A DNA stretch of 64,000 nucleotides from Prosthecomicrobium pneumaticum (lineage in GTDB: Bacteria > Pseudomonadota > Alphaproteobacteria > Rhizobiales > Kaistiaceae), in assembly GCF_014199915.1 (NCBI RefSeq), contig NZ_JACHOO010000003.1:261591-325590 (forward strand), written 5' to 3'. The translations under genes were made by a program, and so were the position numbers. The notes under the pieces were generated by a model that made no database searches, had not been told where the DNA came from, and worked only from the letters and a program-made list of their open reading frames with translations. This document shows positions 8,542 through 17,969 of the stretch, piece after piece. Every line of letters begins with the position of its first letter. Within the stretch, counting starts at the first letter, position 1.

Positions 8542-8656
8542 TGTCCTTCTCCTCGATCGTTCGGCCCGGCTCGCCGGCGAGACGACAGGGCGGCCGGACC
8601 CTTCCGTCGAGACTAGCAAGATCGGCAGGGAGCGTTGAGAGGCGAGTGAAGCGCAG

Positions 8657-9670
8657 ATGAATCCGACGGCGAACGACAGCGTTTCCACGATGACCGCGAT
8701 CGTCATCCGGCAGCCCGGTGGTCCGGAGGTGCTGGTGCCCGAGCGCAGGCCCGTGCCGCAGCCCGGCGAGGGCGAGATCCTGGTGCGGGTGGCGGCGGCC
8801 GGCGTCAACCGGCCGGACGTGCTGCAGCGGCAGGGCGGCTACCCGCCGCCGAAGGGTGCACCCGTCGACATCCCCGGGCTCGAGATCGCCGGCCTCGTCG
8901 CCGGGCACGGCCCGGGCGCCGGCCGTTTTGCGACCGGGGACGCGGTCTGCGCGCTGCTGCCGGGCGGCGGCTACGCCGAATATGCCGTGGTGCACGAGAG
9001 CAATGCGCTGCCGCTGCCGACCGGCTTTTCGATGGTCGAGGCGGCGGCGCTGCCCGAGACCTTCTTCACCGTCTGGCACAACGTCTTCGAACGCGGCGGC
9101 CTCGCGGCCGGCGAGACGCTGCTCGTCCATGGCGGCACGTCCGGCATCGGCACGACGGCGATCCAGCTCGCCCGCGCCTTCGGCGCCACGGTCTATGCGA
9201 CCGCCGGATCGGCGGAGAAGTGTGCCGCCTGCGTGACGCTCGGCGCGACGGCCGCCTTCAACCATCGCACGGAGGATTTCGTCGCCCGGCTGAAGGCGGA
9301 GACCGGCGGCAAGGGGGCGGACGTGATCCTCGACATGGTCGGCGGCGCCTATGTCGGCCGCAATTACGAGGCGGCGGCGGTGGATGGACGGATCGTCCAG
9401 ATCGCTTTCCTCGAGGGCTCGACCGCGACCGTCGACTTCACCCGCCTGATGGTGAAGCGGCTCACCCATACGGGCTCGACCCTCCGGCCGCGGCCGGTCG
9501 CTTTCAAGGCCGGCCTCGCCGCCGCGCTCGAGGCGAAGGTCTGGCCGCTCCTCGCGGCGCGCGCCGTCGCGCCTGTGATCGATGCGACCTTTCCGCTCAC
9601 CGAGGCCGCCGCCGCGCATCGCCGGATGGAGGGCGGCAGCCATATCGGCAAGATCGTGCTGAGCACCTGA
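8657..9670 (+). CDS. NAD(P)H-quinone oxidoreductase, zinc-free MDR family
   Basis: 337 residues. N-terminal GroES-like part (TAIVIRQPGGPEVL, RVAAAGVNRPDVLQRQG, PGLEIAG) and a Rossmann domain with LLVHGGTSGIGTTAIQLA near residues 155-172; the usual zinc cysteines are missing, placing it with quinone oxidoreductases rather than alcohol dehydrogenases. It likely reduces quinones or alkenals with NADPH. Start at 8657 follows GAGTGAAG; an internal ATG at 8690 (MTAIVIRQPG) is where many homologues begin and remains possible. Confidence 0.88.
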   Translation: MNPTANDSVSTMTAIVIRQPGGPEVLVPERRPVPQPGEGEILVRVAAAGVNRPDVLQRQGGYPPPKGAPVDIPGLEIAGLVAGHGPGAGRFATGDAVCALLPGGGYAEYAVVHESNALPLPTGFSMVEAAALPETFFTVWHNVFERGGLAAGETLLVHGGTSGIGTTAIQLARAFGATVYATAGSAEKCAACVTLGATAAFNHRTEDFVARLKAETGGKGADVILDMVGGAYVGRNYEAAAVDGRIVQIAFLEGSTATVDFTRLMVKRLTHTGSTLRPRPVAFKAGLAAALEAKVWPLLAARAVAPVIDATFPLTEAAAAHRRMEGGSHIGKIVLST

Positions 9671-9713
9671 GGAAGGGGCCGCACCTCGCCCGCGCATCCC
9701 TCCCGCAGCGTCG

Positions 9714-9742
9714 TTGACTTCCCTCCCGGCCGGGCGTAGACG
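9714..9742 (+). promoter_or_regulatory. Probable promoter of serC
   Basis: TTGACT (9714-9719), 17-nt spacer, TAGACG (9737-9742). The implied start near 9749 lies immediately 5' of the two leader hairpins, which fits a short regulatory leader. Confidence 0.6.
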
Positions 9743-9748
9743 CGACGG

Positions 9749-9799
9749 CGGGACACCCTTCCCCACCGAAGGGCGCCTATCTGAGAGGGTAGACAGATG
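9749..9799 (+). promoter_or_regulatory. serC-type RNA leader with ribosome-site sequestering hairpin
   Basis: Hairpin 1: CCCTTC (9756-9761) with GAAGGG (9768-9773). Hairpin 2: CTATCT (9777-9782) with GGGTAG (9787-9792), closed by a GAGA tetraloop; the serC ribosome site GAGGG (9785-9789) lies in this loop and 3' arm, 7 bases before the ATG. Two short hairpins immediately before serC match my memory of the serC RNA motif described bioinformatically in alphaproteobacteria; its ligand, if any, is unknown. Motif identity needs a covariance-model check. Confidence 0.7.
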
Positions 9800-10972
9800 A
9801 CGAATCTCGCCATGCCCGGCCGCCGGCCGGCGAACGCCAACTATTCGTCCGGCCCCTGCGCCAAGCGCCCGGGCTGGAGCCTCGAAGCCCTGAAGGACGC
9901 GGCGCTCGGCCGCTCGCACCGGGCGAAAATCGGCAAGACGAAGCTCAAGGACGCGATCGAGCGCACCCGCGCGGTGCTCGGCGTGCCGGCCGATTACCGG
10001 ATCGGCATTGTGCCCGCCTCCGACACCGGCGCCGTCGAGATGGCGCTTTGGTCGCTCCTGGGCGCCCGCGGCGTCGACCTGCTCGCCTGGGAATCCTTCG
10101 GCGAGGGCTGGGTCACCGACGTCGTCAAGCAGCTGAAGCTCGAGGACGTCCGCACCTTCAAGGCCGATTACGGCAAGCTGCCGGATCTCAACCAGGTCGA
10201 TTTCGACCGCGACGTCGTCTTCACCTGGAACGGCACGACCTCGGGCGTGCGTGTGCCGGACGGTGAGTGGATCGACGCCGACCGTGCCGGTCTCACCATT
10301 TGCGACGCCACCTCGGCGGCCTTCGCGCAGGACCTCGCCTGGGACAGGCTCGATGTCGTCACCTTCTCCTGGCAGAAGGTGCTGGGCGGCGAGGCCGCGC
10401 ACGGCATGTTGATCCTCTCCCCCCGCGCCGTCGCGCGGCTTGAGACCTACAAGCCCGCCTGGCCGCTGCCGAAGATCTTCCGCATGACGAAGGGCGGCAA
10501 GCTGATCGACGGCATTTTCGAGGGCGAGACGATCAACACGCCCTCGATGCTCGCGGTCGAGGACTATCTCGACGCGCTCGCCTGGGCGCAGTCGATCGGC
10601 GGTTTCGAGGGCCTGAAGAAGCGCGCCGACGCCAATCTCGCCGTGCTCGCCGACTGGGTCGGGAAGACCGACTGGGTCGATTTCCTCGCCGTCGATCCGA
10701 AGACGCGCTCCAACACCTCGGTCTGCCTCGTCGTGGTCGATCCGGCGGTGAAGGCGCTCGATGCCGATGCGCAGGCCGCCTTCGCCAAGGCGATCGCCAC
10801 CGCGCTCGACAAGGCGGGCGTCGCCTATGACATCGCCTCCTATCGCGACGCCCCGGCGGGTCTTCGGATCTGGGCCGGCGCGACGATCGAGGCGGCGGAT
10901 CTCGAGATCCTGACCGAATGGCTCGACTGGGCCTTCGCCGCGCAGAAGGCCGCGCTCAAGAAGGCGGCGTAG
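9797..10972 (+). CDS. serC: Phosphoserine transaminase
   Basis: PLP enzyme converting 3-phosphohydroxypyruvate and glutamate to 3-phosphoserine, second step of serine synthesis; 391 residues. Seen: [16 protein letters not shown] at the N-terminus (phosphate-binding region), [21 protein letters not shown] with the PLP-contact aspartate, and the PLP lysine in [15 protein letters not shown]. The sequence is of the long alphaproteobacterial subtype rather than the E. coli type. serA follows 137 bp downstream on the same strand, separated by a palindromic repeat, so they probably form one serine-biosynthesis unit under the leader control described upstream. Confidence 0.96.
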   Translation: MTNLAMPGRRPANANYSSGPCAKRPGWSLEALKDAALGRSHRAKIGKTKLKDAIERTRAVLGVPADYRIGIVPASDTGAVEMALWSLLGARGVDLLAWESFGEGWVTDVVKQLKLEDVRTFKADYGKLPDLNQVDFDRDVVFTWNGTTSGVRVPDGEWIDADRAGLTICDATSAAFAQDLAWDRLDVVTFSWQKVLGGEAAHGMLILSPRAVARLETYKPAWPLPKIFRMTKGGKLIDGIFEGETINTPSMLAVEDYLDALAWAQSIGGFEGLKKRADANLAVLADWVGKTDWVDFLAVDPKTRSNTSVCLVVVDPAVKALDADAQAAFAKAIATALDKAGVAYDIASYRDAPAGLRIWAGATIEAADLEILTEWLDWAFAAQKAALKKAA

Positions 10973-11001
10973 CCGCCTCGTTCTTTCCCACCCATTCCAC
11001 C

Positions 11002-11085
11002 GTCATGCCCGGGCTCGGCCCGGGCATCCACGACCTGATCGGCATCGACGAAGGTGTGGATGGCCGGGCCGAGCCCGGCCATGAC
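11002..11085. repeat. Extragenic long palindrome between serC and serA
   Basis: A 30-nt arm (11002-11031, GTCATGCCCGGGCTCGG onward) recurs as its reverse complement at 11056-11085 with two mismatches, enclosing a 24-nt spacer. Each arm is itself palindromic around GGGCTCGGCCC. The whole resembles GC-rich extragenic palindromes that are abundant in Hyphomicrobiales intergenic DNA. As RNA it would form a very stable stem between two operon genes. Confidence 0.8.
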
Positions 11086-11109
11086 GAGCCAGACAGAAGG
11101 TGAGCCGCC

Positions 11110-12696
11110 ATGGCACCCCGCGTTCTCATTTCCGACAAGCTTTCGAAGACGGCCGTCCAGATCTTCAAGGATCGCGGCCTCGACGTCGACTATCAGCCCG
11201 ATCTCGGCAAGGACAAGGAGAAGCTCCTCGCGATCATCGGCGAATATGATGGTCTGGCGATCCGCTCCAACACCAAGGTCACCGAGAAGGTGATCGCCGC
11301 GGCGAAGAATCTCCGCGTCATCGGCCGGGCCGGCATCGGCGTCGACAATGTCGACATTCCGGCCGCGACGGCGAAGGGCATCATCGTGATGAACACGCCC
11401 TTCGGCAATTCGATCACCACCGCCGAGCACGCCATCGCGATGATGTTCGCGCTCGCCCGTCAGCTGCCCGAGGCCGATGCCTCGACCCGCGCCGGCAAGT
11501 GGGAGAAGAACCGCTTCATGGGGGTCGAGATCACCGGCAAGACGCTCGGCGTGATCGGCTGCGGCAATATCGGCTCGATCGTCGCCGACCGGGCGATCGG
11601 CCTCAAGATGCGCGTCGTCGCCTATGATCCCTTCCTGTCGGACGAGCGGGCGATCGATCTCGGCGTCGAGAAAGTCGAGCTCGACCAGCTTTTCCGCCGG
11701 GCCGACTTCATCACCCTGCACACGCCGCTCACCGATAAGACGCGCGGCATCGTCGATGCCGCGGCGATCGCGACGATGAAGGACGGCGTGCGCATCATCA
11801 ATTGCGCCCGCGGCGGTCTCGTCGTCGAGGCCGACCTCGTCGAGGCGCTGAAGTCGGGCAAGGTGGCGGGCGCCGGCATCGACGTGTTCGAGGTCGAGCC
11901 GGCGACGGAGAACCCGCTCTTCGCGCTGCCCAACGTCGTCTGCACGCCGCATCTCGGCGCCTCGACCACCGAGGCGCAGGAGAATGTCGCCCTCCAGGTC
12001 GCCGAGCAGATGGCGGACTATCTCATGAAGGGCGCCGTCGTGAACGCGCTCAACATGCCATCGATCTCGGCCGAGGAGGCGCCGCGGCTGACCCCCTTCG
12101 TCAAGCTCGCCGAACTGCTCGGCTCCTTCGCCGGCCAACTGACCGAGACGGGCCTCAAGGCCATCCGGCTCGAATATGAGGGCGAGGTCGCGGAGATGAA
12201 CGTCCGCGCGCTGACGGCCGCGGCGCTGACCGGCGTGCTGAAGCCGCTGCTGCAGACGGTCAACATGGTGTCCGCTCCGGCCATGGCGCGCGAGCGCGGC
12301 GTCACGGTGGAAGAGGTGCGGCGCGAGCAGCGCGGGGCCTATGAGAACTACATCCGCCTGACCGTCATCACCGACCGGCAGGAGCGTTCCGTCGCCGGCA
12401 CGGTGTTCGCCGATGCCAAGCCGCGCATCATCCAGATCAAGGGCATCAACATGGAGGCCGAGCTCGGCCCCCACATGCTCTACATCACCAACCAGGACAA
12501 GCCCGGCTTCATCGGCCGCTTCGCGAGCCTGCTCGGTCAGGAAGGCATCAACATCGCCACCTTCAATCTCGGCCGCAAGGCCGCGGGCGAGGACGCGATC
12601 GCGCTGGTCGAGGTCGACGAGCCGATCTCCGACAGCGTCATCGAGCGGGTGGCGGCGCTCGAGGGCGTCGTCCAGGCGAAGCGGCTGACCTTCTGA
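11110..12696 (+). CDS. serA: D-3-phosphoglycerate dehydrogenase
   Basis: Oxidises 3-phosphoglycerate to 3-phosphohydroxypyruvate, the committed step to serine. 528 residues, long form: catalytic/NAD domains (about 1-315) with GVIGCGNIGSIVADRA near 142, INCARGGLV near 231 (catalytic Arg), and the Glu/His pair around CTPHLGAST near 281; an intervening allosteric-substrate-binding domain (about 320-450); and a C-terminal ACT domain (about 455-528, ITNQDKPGFIGRFASLLG). Feedback inhibition by serine through the ACT domain is typical but not universal. Start follows AGAAGGTGAGCCGCC. A perfect 13-bp inverted repeat follows the stop. Confidence 0.97.
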   Translation: MAPRVLISDKLSKTAVQIFKDRGLDVDYQPDLGKDKEKLLAIIGEYDGLAIRSNTKVTEKVIAAAKNLRVIGRAGIGVDNVDIPAATAKGIIVMNTPFGNSITTAEHAIAMMFALARQLPEADASTRAGKWEKNRFMGVEITGKTLGVIGCGNIGSIVADRAIGLKMRVVAYDPFLSDERAIDLGVEKVELDQLFRRADFITLHTPLTDKTRGIVDAAAIATMKDGVRIINCARGGLVVEADLVEALKSGKVAGAGIDVFEVEPATENPLFALPNVVCTPHLGASTTEAQENVALQVAEQMADYLMKGAVVNALNMPSISAEEAPRLTPFVKLAELLGSFAGQLTETGLKAIRLEYEGEVAEMNVRALTAAALTGVLKPLLQTVNMVSAPAMARERGVTVEEVRREQRGAYENYIRLTVITDRQERSVAGTVFADAKPRIIQIKGINMEAELGPHMLYITNQDKPGFIGRFASLLGQEGINIATFNLGRKAAGEDAIALVEVDEPISDSVIERVAALEGVVQAKRLTF

Positions 12697-12710
12697 GGCG
12701 TTGCTGGGAT

Positions 12711-12748
12711 CGGGTGGAGACGTCTCTCCGGAGGAACGTCTCCACCCG
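12711..12748. terminator. Perfect 13-bp inverted repeat after serA, likely terminator or REP-like element
   Basis: CGGGTGGAGACGT (12711-12723) pairs with ACGTCTCCACCCG (12736-12748), 14 bases after the serA stop. No T tract follows; the right arm runs into the CACCCGTCATGCC start of the neighbouring repeat family, so it may belong to that element while also ending or stabilising the serA transcript. Confidence 0.5.
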
Positions 12749-13275
12749 TCATGCCGGCCTCCCCGAACGCGTCGGTCGATGTGCTGCGACCGTCCTCGCC
12801 ACCCGTCATTCCCGCGCAGGCGGGAAGCCATGAAGCAGCGGACGGCTCGGCTTGATGGATCCTCGCCTTCGCGAGGATGACGGGTGTTCGGGGTGGCGAT
12901 GGTGCTCGGGCCGCCCTGCGTCACGAATATGGGCCCCGGCACGGAGGCCGGGGTGACGGGTGTTCTCGATGAGGCGGGGCCTGACGCTTCGGCGTCTTCA
13001 CCCCAACCCCGACCCTCCCGCGCAAGGGCCAGGGAGAAGGCCGCGCCCGGACCGCCCGCTGCGCCGTCTCCGAACCCCCTCTCCACCCGTCATGCCGGCC
13101 TCCGTGCCGGCATCCATAATCGGGCCGGTCGGTGTCCGGGTTTGGTCATCCCGACCGTCTGCCGGCCTCCCCGATCGCCTCGGTCGATGTGCTGCGACCG
13201 CCCTCGCCACCCGTCATTCCGCAGAGGGCCGCTCGCCATGATGGATCCTCGCTTTCGCGAGGTCGACGGGTGCCC
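12740..13275. repeat. Cluster of extragenic repeat units, no gene
   Basis: This stretch of the 618-bp gap between serA and the EamA gene is filled with related units. 12752-12812 and 13160-13220 are 61-bp copies with 3 mismatches. 12854-12886 and 13240-13272 are copies of a GGATCCTCG..CGAGG unit ending in ACGGGTG. 13086-13121 and an inverted copy at about 12921-12961 share GGCCTCCGTGCCGG. CACCCGTCAT recurs at several unit edges. A further copy lies near 63842. No convincing coding frame is present. Confidence 0.8.
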
Positions 13276-13314
13276 GGGGGCGAGGCGTGCCGCGCGAAAC
13301 GGGGCGCGCCGAGC

Positions 13315-14229
13315 TCAAGCCTCGCGCGGCGTTCCGCGGCGCTGCGCCACCACGATGCCGGCGAGGATGAGCGCGTAGCCGGCGAGGTGGAACCAGCGCA
13401 GGCTCTCGCCCAGGAACAGGATGGCGAGCGCCGAGCCGAACACCGGCAGGAGATGGAAGAAGGGGCCGGCGCGATTCGGTCCGATCAGCTCGACGCCGCG
13501 GTTGAAGATCAGATAGGCGAGCGTCGAGGGGAAGACGACGACGAAACCGAGCACGGCGAAGGTGACGGGCGTCGGCCGGATCACATAGCCGGTCGAGATC
13601 TCCCAGGCCCAGAAGGGCAGGATCATCGCCGCACCCGCCGCCATCACGACGGCGAGGAGGGACAGCGGATGGATCGCCGGCCGCGCCTTCAGGAGCGTCG
13701 AATAGAGGGCGTAGACCGCGACCGCGACGAGCATCATCACGTCGCCGCGGTTGAGGGTGAGCGAGGCGATCAGGCCGGGATCGCCGCGGCAGACGATCGT
13801 CACCACGCCGGCGAGCGACAGCACGATGCCGACGATCTGCGCCGCCGACAGCCGGTCGCGGAAGATCAGGAACGACCACAGGCCGATGACGAGCGGGAAG
13901 GCCGACTGGACGAGCAGCCCGTTCAGAGCCTCCGTATATTGCAGCGCCGCATAGGCGAGCGTGTTGTAGACGCCGATGCCGGAGGCCGCGAGGGCGAGCA
14001 GCAGCCCGGCATGGCGGCGGATCTCCGGCCAGTCCTGCCGGAGATGGCGCCAGGCGAGCGGCACGACGATCGCGGACGCGCCGAGCCAGCGGATCTGGGC
14101 GAGGGCGATCGGCGGAATCTGGCCGGCGATCGCCCGTCCGACCACGATGTTGATCGCCCAGGCGAGAAAGGTGAGCGGCAGGAGCAGATAGGGCTGCTGC
14201 CAGAACCAGTGAGCCAGGCGGCGAATCAT
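13315..14229 (-). CDS. EamA (DMT) family transporter
   Basis: 304 residues, about ten hydrophobic helices in two repeated EamA halves: AWAINIVVGRAIAGQIPPIALAQIRWL at the start and GYVIRPTPVTFAVLGFVVVFPSTLAYLIFNRGVELIG in the second half. Members of the drug/metabolite transporter superfamily export small metabolites or amino acids; the substrate is not predictable here. It is single and convergent with the serA repeat region, divergent from purA. Start chosen at the ATG of MIRRLAHWFWQQ. Confidence 0.9.
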   Translation of the reverse strand: MIRRLAHWFWQQPYLLLPLTFLAWAINIVVGRAIAGQIPPIALAQIRWLGASAIVVPLAWRHLRQDWPEIRRHAGLLLALAASGIGVYNTLAYAALQYTEALNGLLVQSAFPLVIGLWSFLIFRDRLSAAQIVGIVLSLAGVVTIVCRGDPGLIASLTLNRGDVMMLVAVAVYALYSTLLKARPAIHPLSLLAVVMAAGAAMILPFWAWEISTGYVIRPTPVTFAVLGFVVVFPSTLAYLIFNRGVELIGPNRAGPFFHLLPVFGSALAILFLGESLRWFHLAGYALILAGIVVAQRRGTPREA

Positions 14230-14489
14230 GTCAGCGTCGGTTCATGCGTCGATCGGCGTCGGTTGCCCCGGTCATAGACCGTCGCGCCGCCCCTCGCCAG
14301 CCGGGGCGGCGCCTTTCGCACCCGTGCGGGGCGATATCGCGTGGCATCGCGCCTCTTCTGCGCGCACGGCCAGAATGACGCCAAGATTTCGTAAATAGCT
14401 GGTCGCGCGACGGAGGGCTCCCCTATATAGTCCGCCCGCTCCGCCGGCCCGGCCTGCGAAGCGGTCAGCCGTTCAGGACATGAGGCATC

Positions 14490-15782
14490 ATGGCGAATGT
14501 GGTCGTCGTCGGCTCGCAATGGGGCGACGAGGGGAAGGGCAAGATCGTCGACTGGCTCTCCGAGCGGGCCGACGTGGTGGTTCGCTTCCAGGGCGGGCAC
14601 AATGCGGGCCATACCCTCGTCATCGACGGCGTCAGCTATAAACTCAGCCTGCTGCCCTCCGGCGTCGTGCGTCCCGACAAGCTGTCGGTGATCGGTAATG
14701 GCGTCGTGGTCGACCCGCACGCCTTCGTCGCCGAGCTCGACCGGCTGAAGGAGCAGGGCATCACCATCACCCCGCAGACCCTGCGGATCGCCGAAAATGC
14801 GGCGCTGATCCTCTCCGTTCATCGCGAACTGGACGTGTTCCGCGAATCGAGCAATGCGGCGACCCGCATCGGCACGACCAAGCGCGGCATCGGCCCGGCC
14901 TATGAGGACAAGGTCGGCCGCCGCGCGATCCGGCTGATGGACCTCGCCGATCTCGATGCGCTCGACTGGAAGATCGAGCGCCTCCTGACACATCACAATG
15001 CGCTCCGCCGCGGCTTCGGTCAGGAGGAAGTTTCGGTTGCGACGCTGCATGCCGAGCTCGCCTCGGTCGCCGATCGCATCCTGCCCTTCATGGACTCGGT
15101 CTGGCGCCTGCTCGACGCGCGCTGGCGCGCCGGCGACCGCATCCTCTTCGAGGGCGCCCAAGGCGCCCTGCTCGACATCGACCATGGCACTTATCCCTTC
15201 GTCACCTCCTCGAACACCGTGGCCGGCCAGGCGGCGACCGGATCCGGGCTCGGTCCCGGCGCCGTCGGCTATGTGCTCGGCATCACCAAGGCCTATACGA
15301 CGCGGGTCGGCGAGGGACCGTTCCCTTCGGAGCAGACCGGCGATGTCGGCGAGTTCCTCGGTACGCGCGGCCACGAGTTCGGCACGGTGACCGGCCGCAA
15401 ACGGCGCTGCGGCTGGTTCGACGCCGTGCTCGTGCGGCAGACCGTGCGCACCTGCGGAATCCATGGTATCGCATTGACGAAGCTCGATGTGCTGGACGGG
15501 CTCGACCGGATCGACATCTGCGTCGGCTATCGGCTCGACGGACGCGAGATCGACTATCTTCCGGCTTCCCAGGCGGCGCAGGCCCGGGTCGAGCCGATCT
15601 ATGAGACGATGGAAGGATGGCGGGACTCGACGCGAGGTGCGAGGACATGGAATGATCTGCCGGCTCAGGCGATCAAATATGTCCGGCATATCGAGGAGTT
15701 GATCGGTGCCCCCGTCGCGCTTCTGTCGACCAGCCCCGAGCGCGACGACACGATCCTGGTGCAGGATCCCTTCCAAGGCTGA
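14490..15782 (+). CDS. purA: Adenylosuccinate synthetase
   Basis: GTP-dependent ligation of IMP and aspartate to adenylosuccinate in AMP synthesis; 430 residues, normal length. Seen: [18 protein letters not shown] at the N-terminus (P-loop and catalytic Asp), GHNAGHTLV with the catalytic His, [35 protein letters not shown] and [20 protein letters not shown] lies about 70 bp upstream without a clear -35 partner. The proline-rich membrane-protein gene follows 42 bp downstream on the same strand. Confidence 0.98.
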   Translation: MANVVVVGSQWGDEGKGKIVDWLSERADVVVRFQGGHNAGHTLVIDGVSYKLSLLPSGVVRPDKLSVIGNGVVVDPHAFVAELDRLKEQGITITPQTLRIAENAALILSVHRELDVFRESSNAATRIGTTKRGIGPAYEDKVGRRAIRLMDLADLDALDWKIERLLTHHNALRRGFGQEEVSVATLHAELASVADRILPFMDSVWRLLDARWRAGDRILFEGAQGALLDIDHGTYPFVTSSNTVAGQAATGSGLGPGAVGYVLGITKAYTTRVGEGPFPSEQTGDVGEFLGTRGHEFGTVTGRKRRCGWFDAVLVRQTVRTCGIHGIALTKLDVLDGLDRIDICVGYRLDGREIDYLPASQAAQARVEPIYETMEGWRDSTRGARTWNDLPAQAIKYVRHIEELIGAPVALLSTSPERDDTILVQDPFQG

Positions 15783-15824
15783 CCTTGACGGGTCGGCCGA
15801 GGGATCACCGAGCAGAACGAGACG

Positions 15825-17549
15825 ATGACCGATTATTACGCGGTACTCAAGAAGGCGATCGCCGGGCTCGAGCGGAACACCGGCGAGACCCGGCGCGCCG
15901 TCTACGACAAGGCGCGCAACGCCCTGATCGGCCAGTTGAAGGCGATCGATCCGCCGCTGACGACCTCGGAAATCTCCCGCCAGCGCCTCGAACTCGAGGA
16001 AGCGATCCGCAAGGTCGAGCGTGAGGTGACGGTGACCTCGGTCGGCCCGCAGCCGGCCCGGGTGCGCGCCACCGCAGCGGTCGCCGAGGCGCTCGCCGAG
16101 CCGATCGACGTTCCGCCGCCGCAACAGCGCCGCGCCGCGCCGCCGCCGGTCGCCGACGAGCCGGCGATGCCGCCGCGGCCGCCGATGCGCGCACAGCCGG
16201 CGCCACCGGCCCCTCGTTCGCAGCCGGCTCCGCCGCCGCCGGTGGTCGAGCCTTCCGCCTCCTGGGCGATGCCCGAGCCGGTGCCGGCCGCCCCGCCGCC
16301 GCGCCGCGAGCCGGAGCCGCCGCAGCGCATGGCGATGCCGCCGGTTCCGGAGGTCTCGCCGGTTCGCGGTGAGGCGGTCGGCCGGCAGGAGCCGGTGATG
16401 CGGGCGGAGCCGAGCCTGCGTCAGGACCCCAATCTTCGGCAGGAGCCGAGCTTGCGCCAGGAGCCGACGCTCGGGCCGCTCGACGACGATCCGGCGCTCG
16501 CGCCGAGCTATGGCGCCGAGCCGGACTGGTCGGAGCCGCTCGGCGAGCCGGAAGAGACGCCGCGCGCGGCCCGCCGCGAGCGCCGGCCGCGCGAGGCCCG
16601 TCCCCCGGCGCGGCGCGCCGCCGCGGCGCCGCGCCGGCGCCTGCCGCTCGGCCTCAGCCTCGGCCTCCTCGTCGTGATCGCGCTCGGCGCCGGCGCCTAT
16701 GTCCTGTCGCAGCGCGGCATCTTCCGCGATGTGATCGGCGATATGATCTCCTCGATCGAGAGCTCGCAGCCCGCGCCCGCCCTCTCCGAGCAGGGCGCGC
16801 CGAGCGCCGGCGACACGGGCGCCGCGCCCGCCAAGAACGACGACCGGCTCGGCGATGCCGCGCCGGCGCCGAGCCAGGCCCGTCCGGTGCGGACCGTCGA
16901 CCCGGCAACAGACAGCGGCGAGACCGATCCGCTGGCGCAGGACGATTCGATCGCCTCGGCGACCCCGCCGGCCGATACGAGCCCGGCGCCCGCTCCTTCC
17001 GCCGACGACGCCGGCGGCGCGCTCGTCGCGCAGAAGGCCATCCTCTACGAACAGCCGACCGCCGCGGGTGCCGGCGTGCAGGCGATCGATGCGCGCGTGA
17101 CCTGGCGGTTCAACGCCGATTCGCCGAACGGGCCGGAGGTGCAGGCGATCGTCGATGTGCCGAACCGCTCGATGAAGGTGACGGTCAACATCCGCAAGAA
17201 CACCGATCAGGCGCTGCCGGCGAGCCATCTCGTCGAGATCATCGTCGACACGCCGTCGGATTTCGCCGCCGGCGGTGTGAAGAGCGTGCCGGCCTTCGTC
17301 ATGAAGCCGACCGAGGCCGCCCGCGGCACGCCGCTCGACGGCGCCGCGGCGAAGGTCGCCGACGGCTTCTTCTGGATCGCCTTCTCGAACGACGAGCGGC
17401 TGATGAGCCAGAATGTCGCTCTGATGCGCGAACGCGACTGGATCGACCTGCCGATCGTCTACGAGAACGACCAGCGCGCGATCCTGACCTTCGAGAAGGG
17501 CTCGCCCGGCCAGCGCGCCTTCGAACAGGCGCTCGCCGCCTGGGGCTGA
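15825..17549 (+). CDS. Proline-rich single-pass membrane protein, conserved C-terminal domain, function unknown
   Basis: 574 residues. Residues 1-75 are helical and charged (DYYAVLKKAIAGLERNTG); about 93-175 are Pro/Ala-rich; 188-216 carry imperfect EPSLRQ-type hexapeptide repeats; 220-270 are acidic then Arg-rich; one membrane helix lies near 273-294. The extracytoplasmic part has a low-complexity linker and then a compact domain (about 425-574) with VTWRFNADSPNG, NRSMKVTVNIRKN and FFWIAFSNDER. The N-terminus would be cytoplasmic. I recall similar hypothetical proteins downstream of purA in Hyphomicrobiales but no assigned function. Confidence 0.8.
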   Translation: MTDYYAVLKKAIAGLERNTGETRRAVYDKARNALIGQLKAIDPPLTTSEISRQRLELEEAIRKVEREVTVTSVGPQPARVRATAAVAEALAEPIDVPPPQQRRAAPPPVADEPAMPPRPPMRAQPAPPAPRSQPAPPPPVVEPSASWAMPEPVPAAPPPRREPEPPQRMAMPPVPEVSPVRGEAVGRQEPVMRAEPSLRQDPNLRQEPSLRQEPTLGPLDDDPALAPSYGAEPDWSEPLGEPEETPRAARRERRPREARPPARRAAAAPRRRLPLGLSLGLLVVIALGAGAYVLSQRGIFRDVIGDMISSIESSQPAPALSEQGAPSAGDTGAAPAKNDDRLGDAAPAPSQARPVRTVDPATDSGETDPLAQDDSIASATPPADTSPAPAPSADDAGGALVAQKAILYEQPTAAGAGVQAIDARVTWRFNADSPNGPEVQAIVDVPNRSMKVTVNIRKNTDQALPASHLVEIIVDTPSDFAAGGVKSVPAFVMKPTEAARGTPLDGAAAKVADGFFWIAFSNDERLMSQNVALMRERDWIDLPIVYENDQRAILTFEKGSPGQRAFEQALAAWG

Positions 17550-17584
17550 CGGAAAGCGCGTCCGCCGCAGGGGTGTTTCGTATT

Positions 17585-17605
17585 CGGGGCGCCTTCGGCG
17601 CCCCG
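17585..17605 (+). terminator. Hairpin downstream of purA and its neighbour
   Basis: CGGGGCGCC (17585-17593) pairs with GGCGCCCCG (17597-17605) 35 bases after the stop. Only GTTT follows a few bases later, so termination would be weak or factor-assisted. The rest of the gap up to about 17820 shows nothing I can identify. Confidence 0.5.
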
Positions 17606-17821
17606 AGCCGTTTAGGCCGGCGCCCGCCCTGCAGGATCCTCTCCTCCTGGGTCGGCTGCGGTGGCGGCCACGACGCGCAGTGTCTCGCCCGACTGGCGGC
17701 GGGTGGCGGAGCGGCATCGAGTGCACATCAGCCCGGTCGGCCGGCTGCCGACCCGTTGCGGCCCTCGCGCTGTCGCCCCCTTCGGGCTTGCATCCCGCCG
17801 CTCCTCGCCTATGCTCGGCCT

Positions 17822-17915
17822 TGTTCCGAGGGGTGTTCGCGATCGCGAGCTGAGATGGCCATGGGCCGAACCCTTCGAACCTGATCCGGGTCATGCCGGC
17901 GAAGGGACGGGAACG
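17822..17915 (+). promoter_or_regulatory. TPP riboswitch (THI element)
   Basis: Conserved blocks in order: P1 GTTCC (17823-17827) pairing with GGAAC (17910-17914); GAGGGGTG; CTGAGA (17850-17855); ACCCTTCGAACCTGAT (17870-17885), and GGGTCATGCCGGCGAAGGG (17888-17906). This matches the thiamine-pyrophosphate aptamer closely. It lies 55 bp before the transporter permease gene, whose ribosome site GGAGGGG (17959-17965) is a plausible target for translation control in this group. It predicts repression of the transporter when thiamine is plentiful. Confidence 0.95.
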
Positions 17916-17969
17916 TGCGATCCCTATTCCTCGTCCGCATGCCCGTCCTCGAGGTGACGGAGGGGCGGT

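Noticed and set aside
16380..16480. Short regular repeats that could be taken for CRISPR
   Set aside because: They are in-frame hexapeptide-encoding repeats without spacers, inside a coding region.
14226..17894. A 1222-residue open frame on the minus strand across purA and the following gene
   Set aside because: Shadow of GC3-rich plus-strand codons: arginine/aspartate-rich, no motifs, and two clear plus-strand genes cover it.
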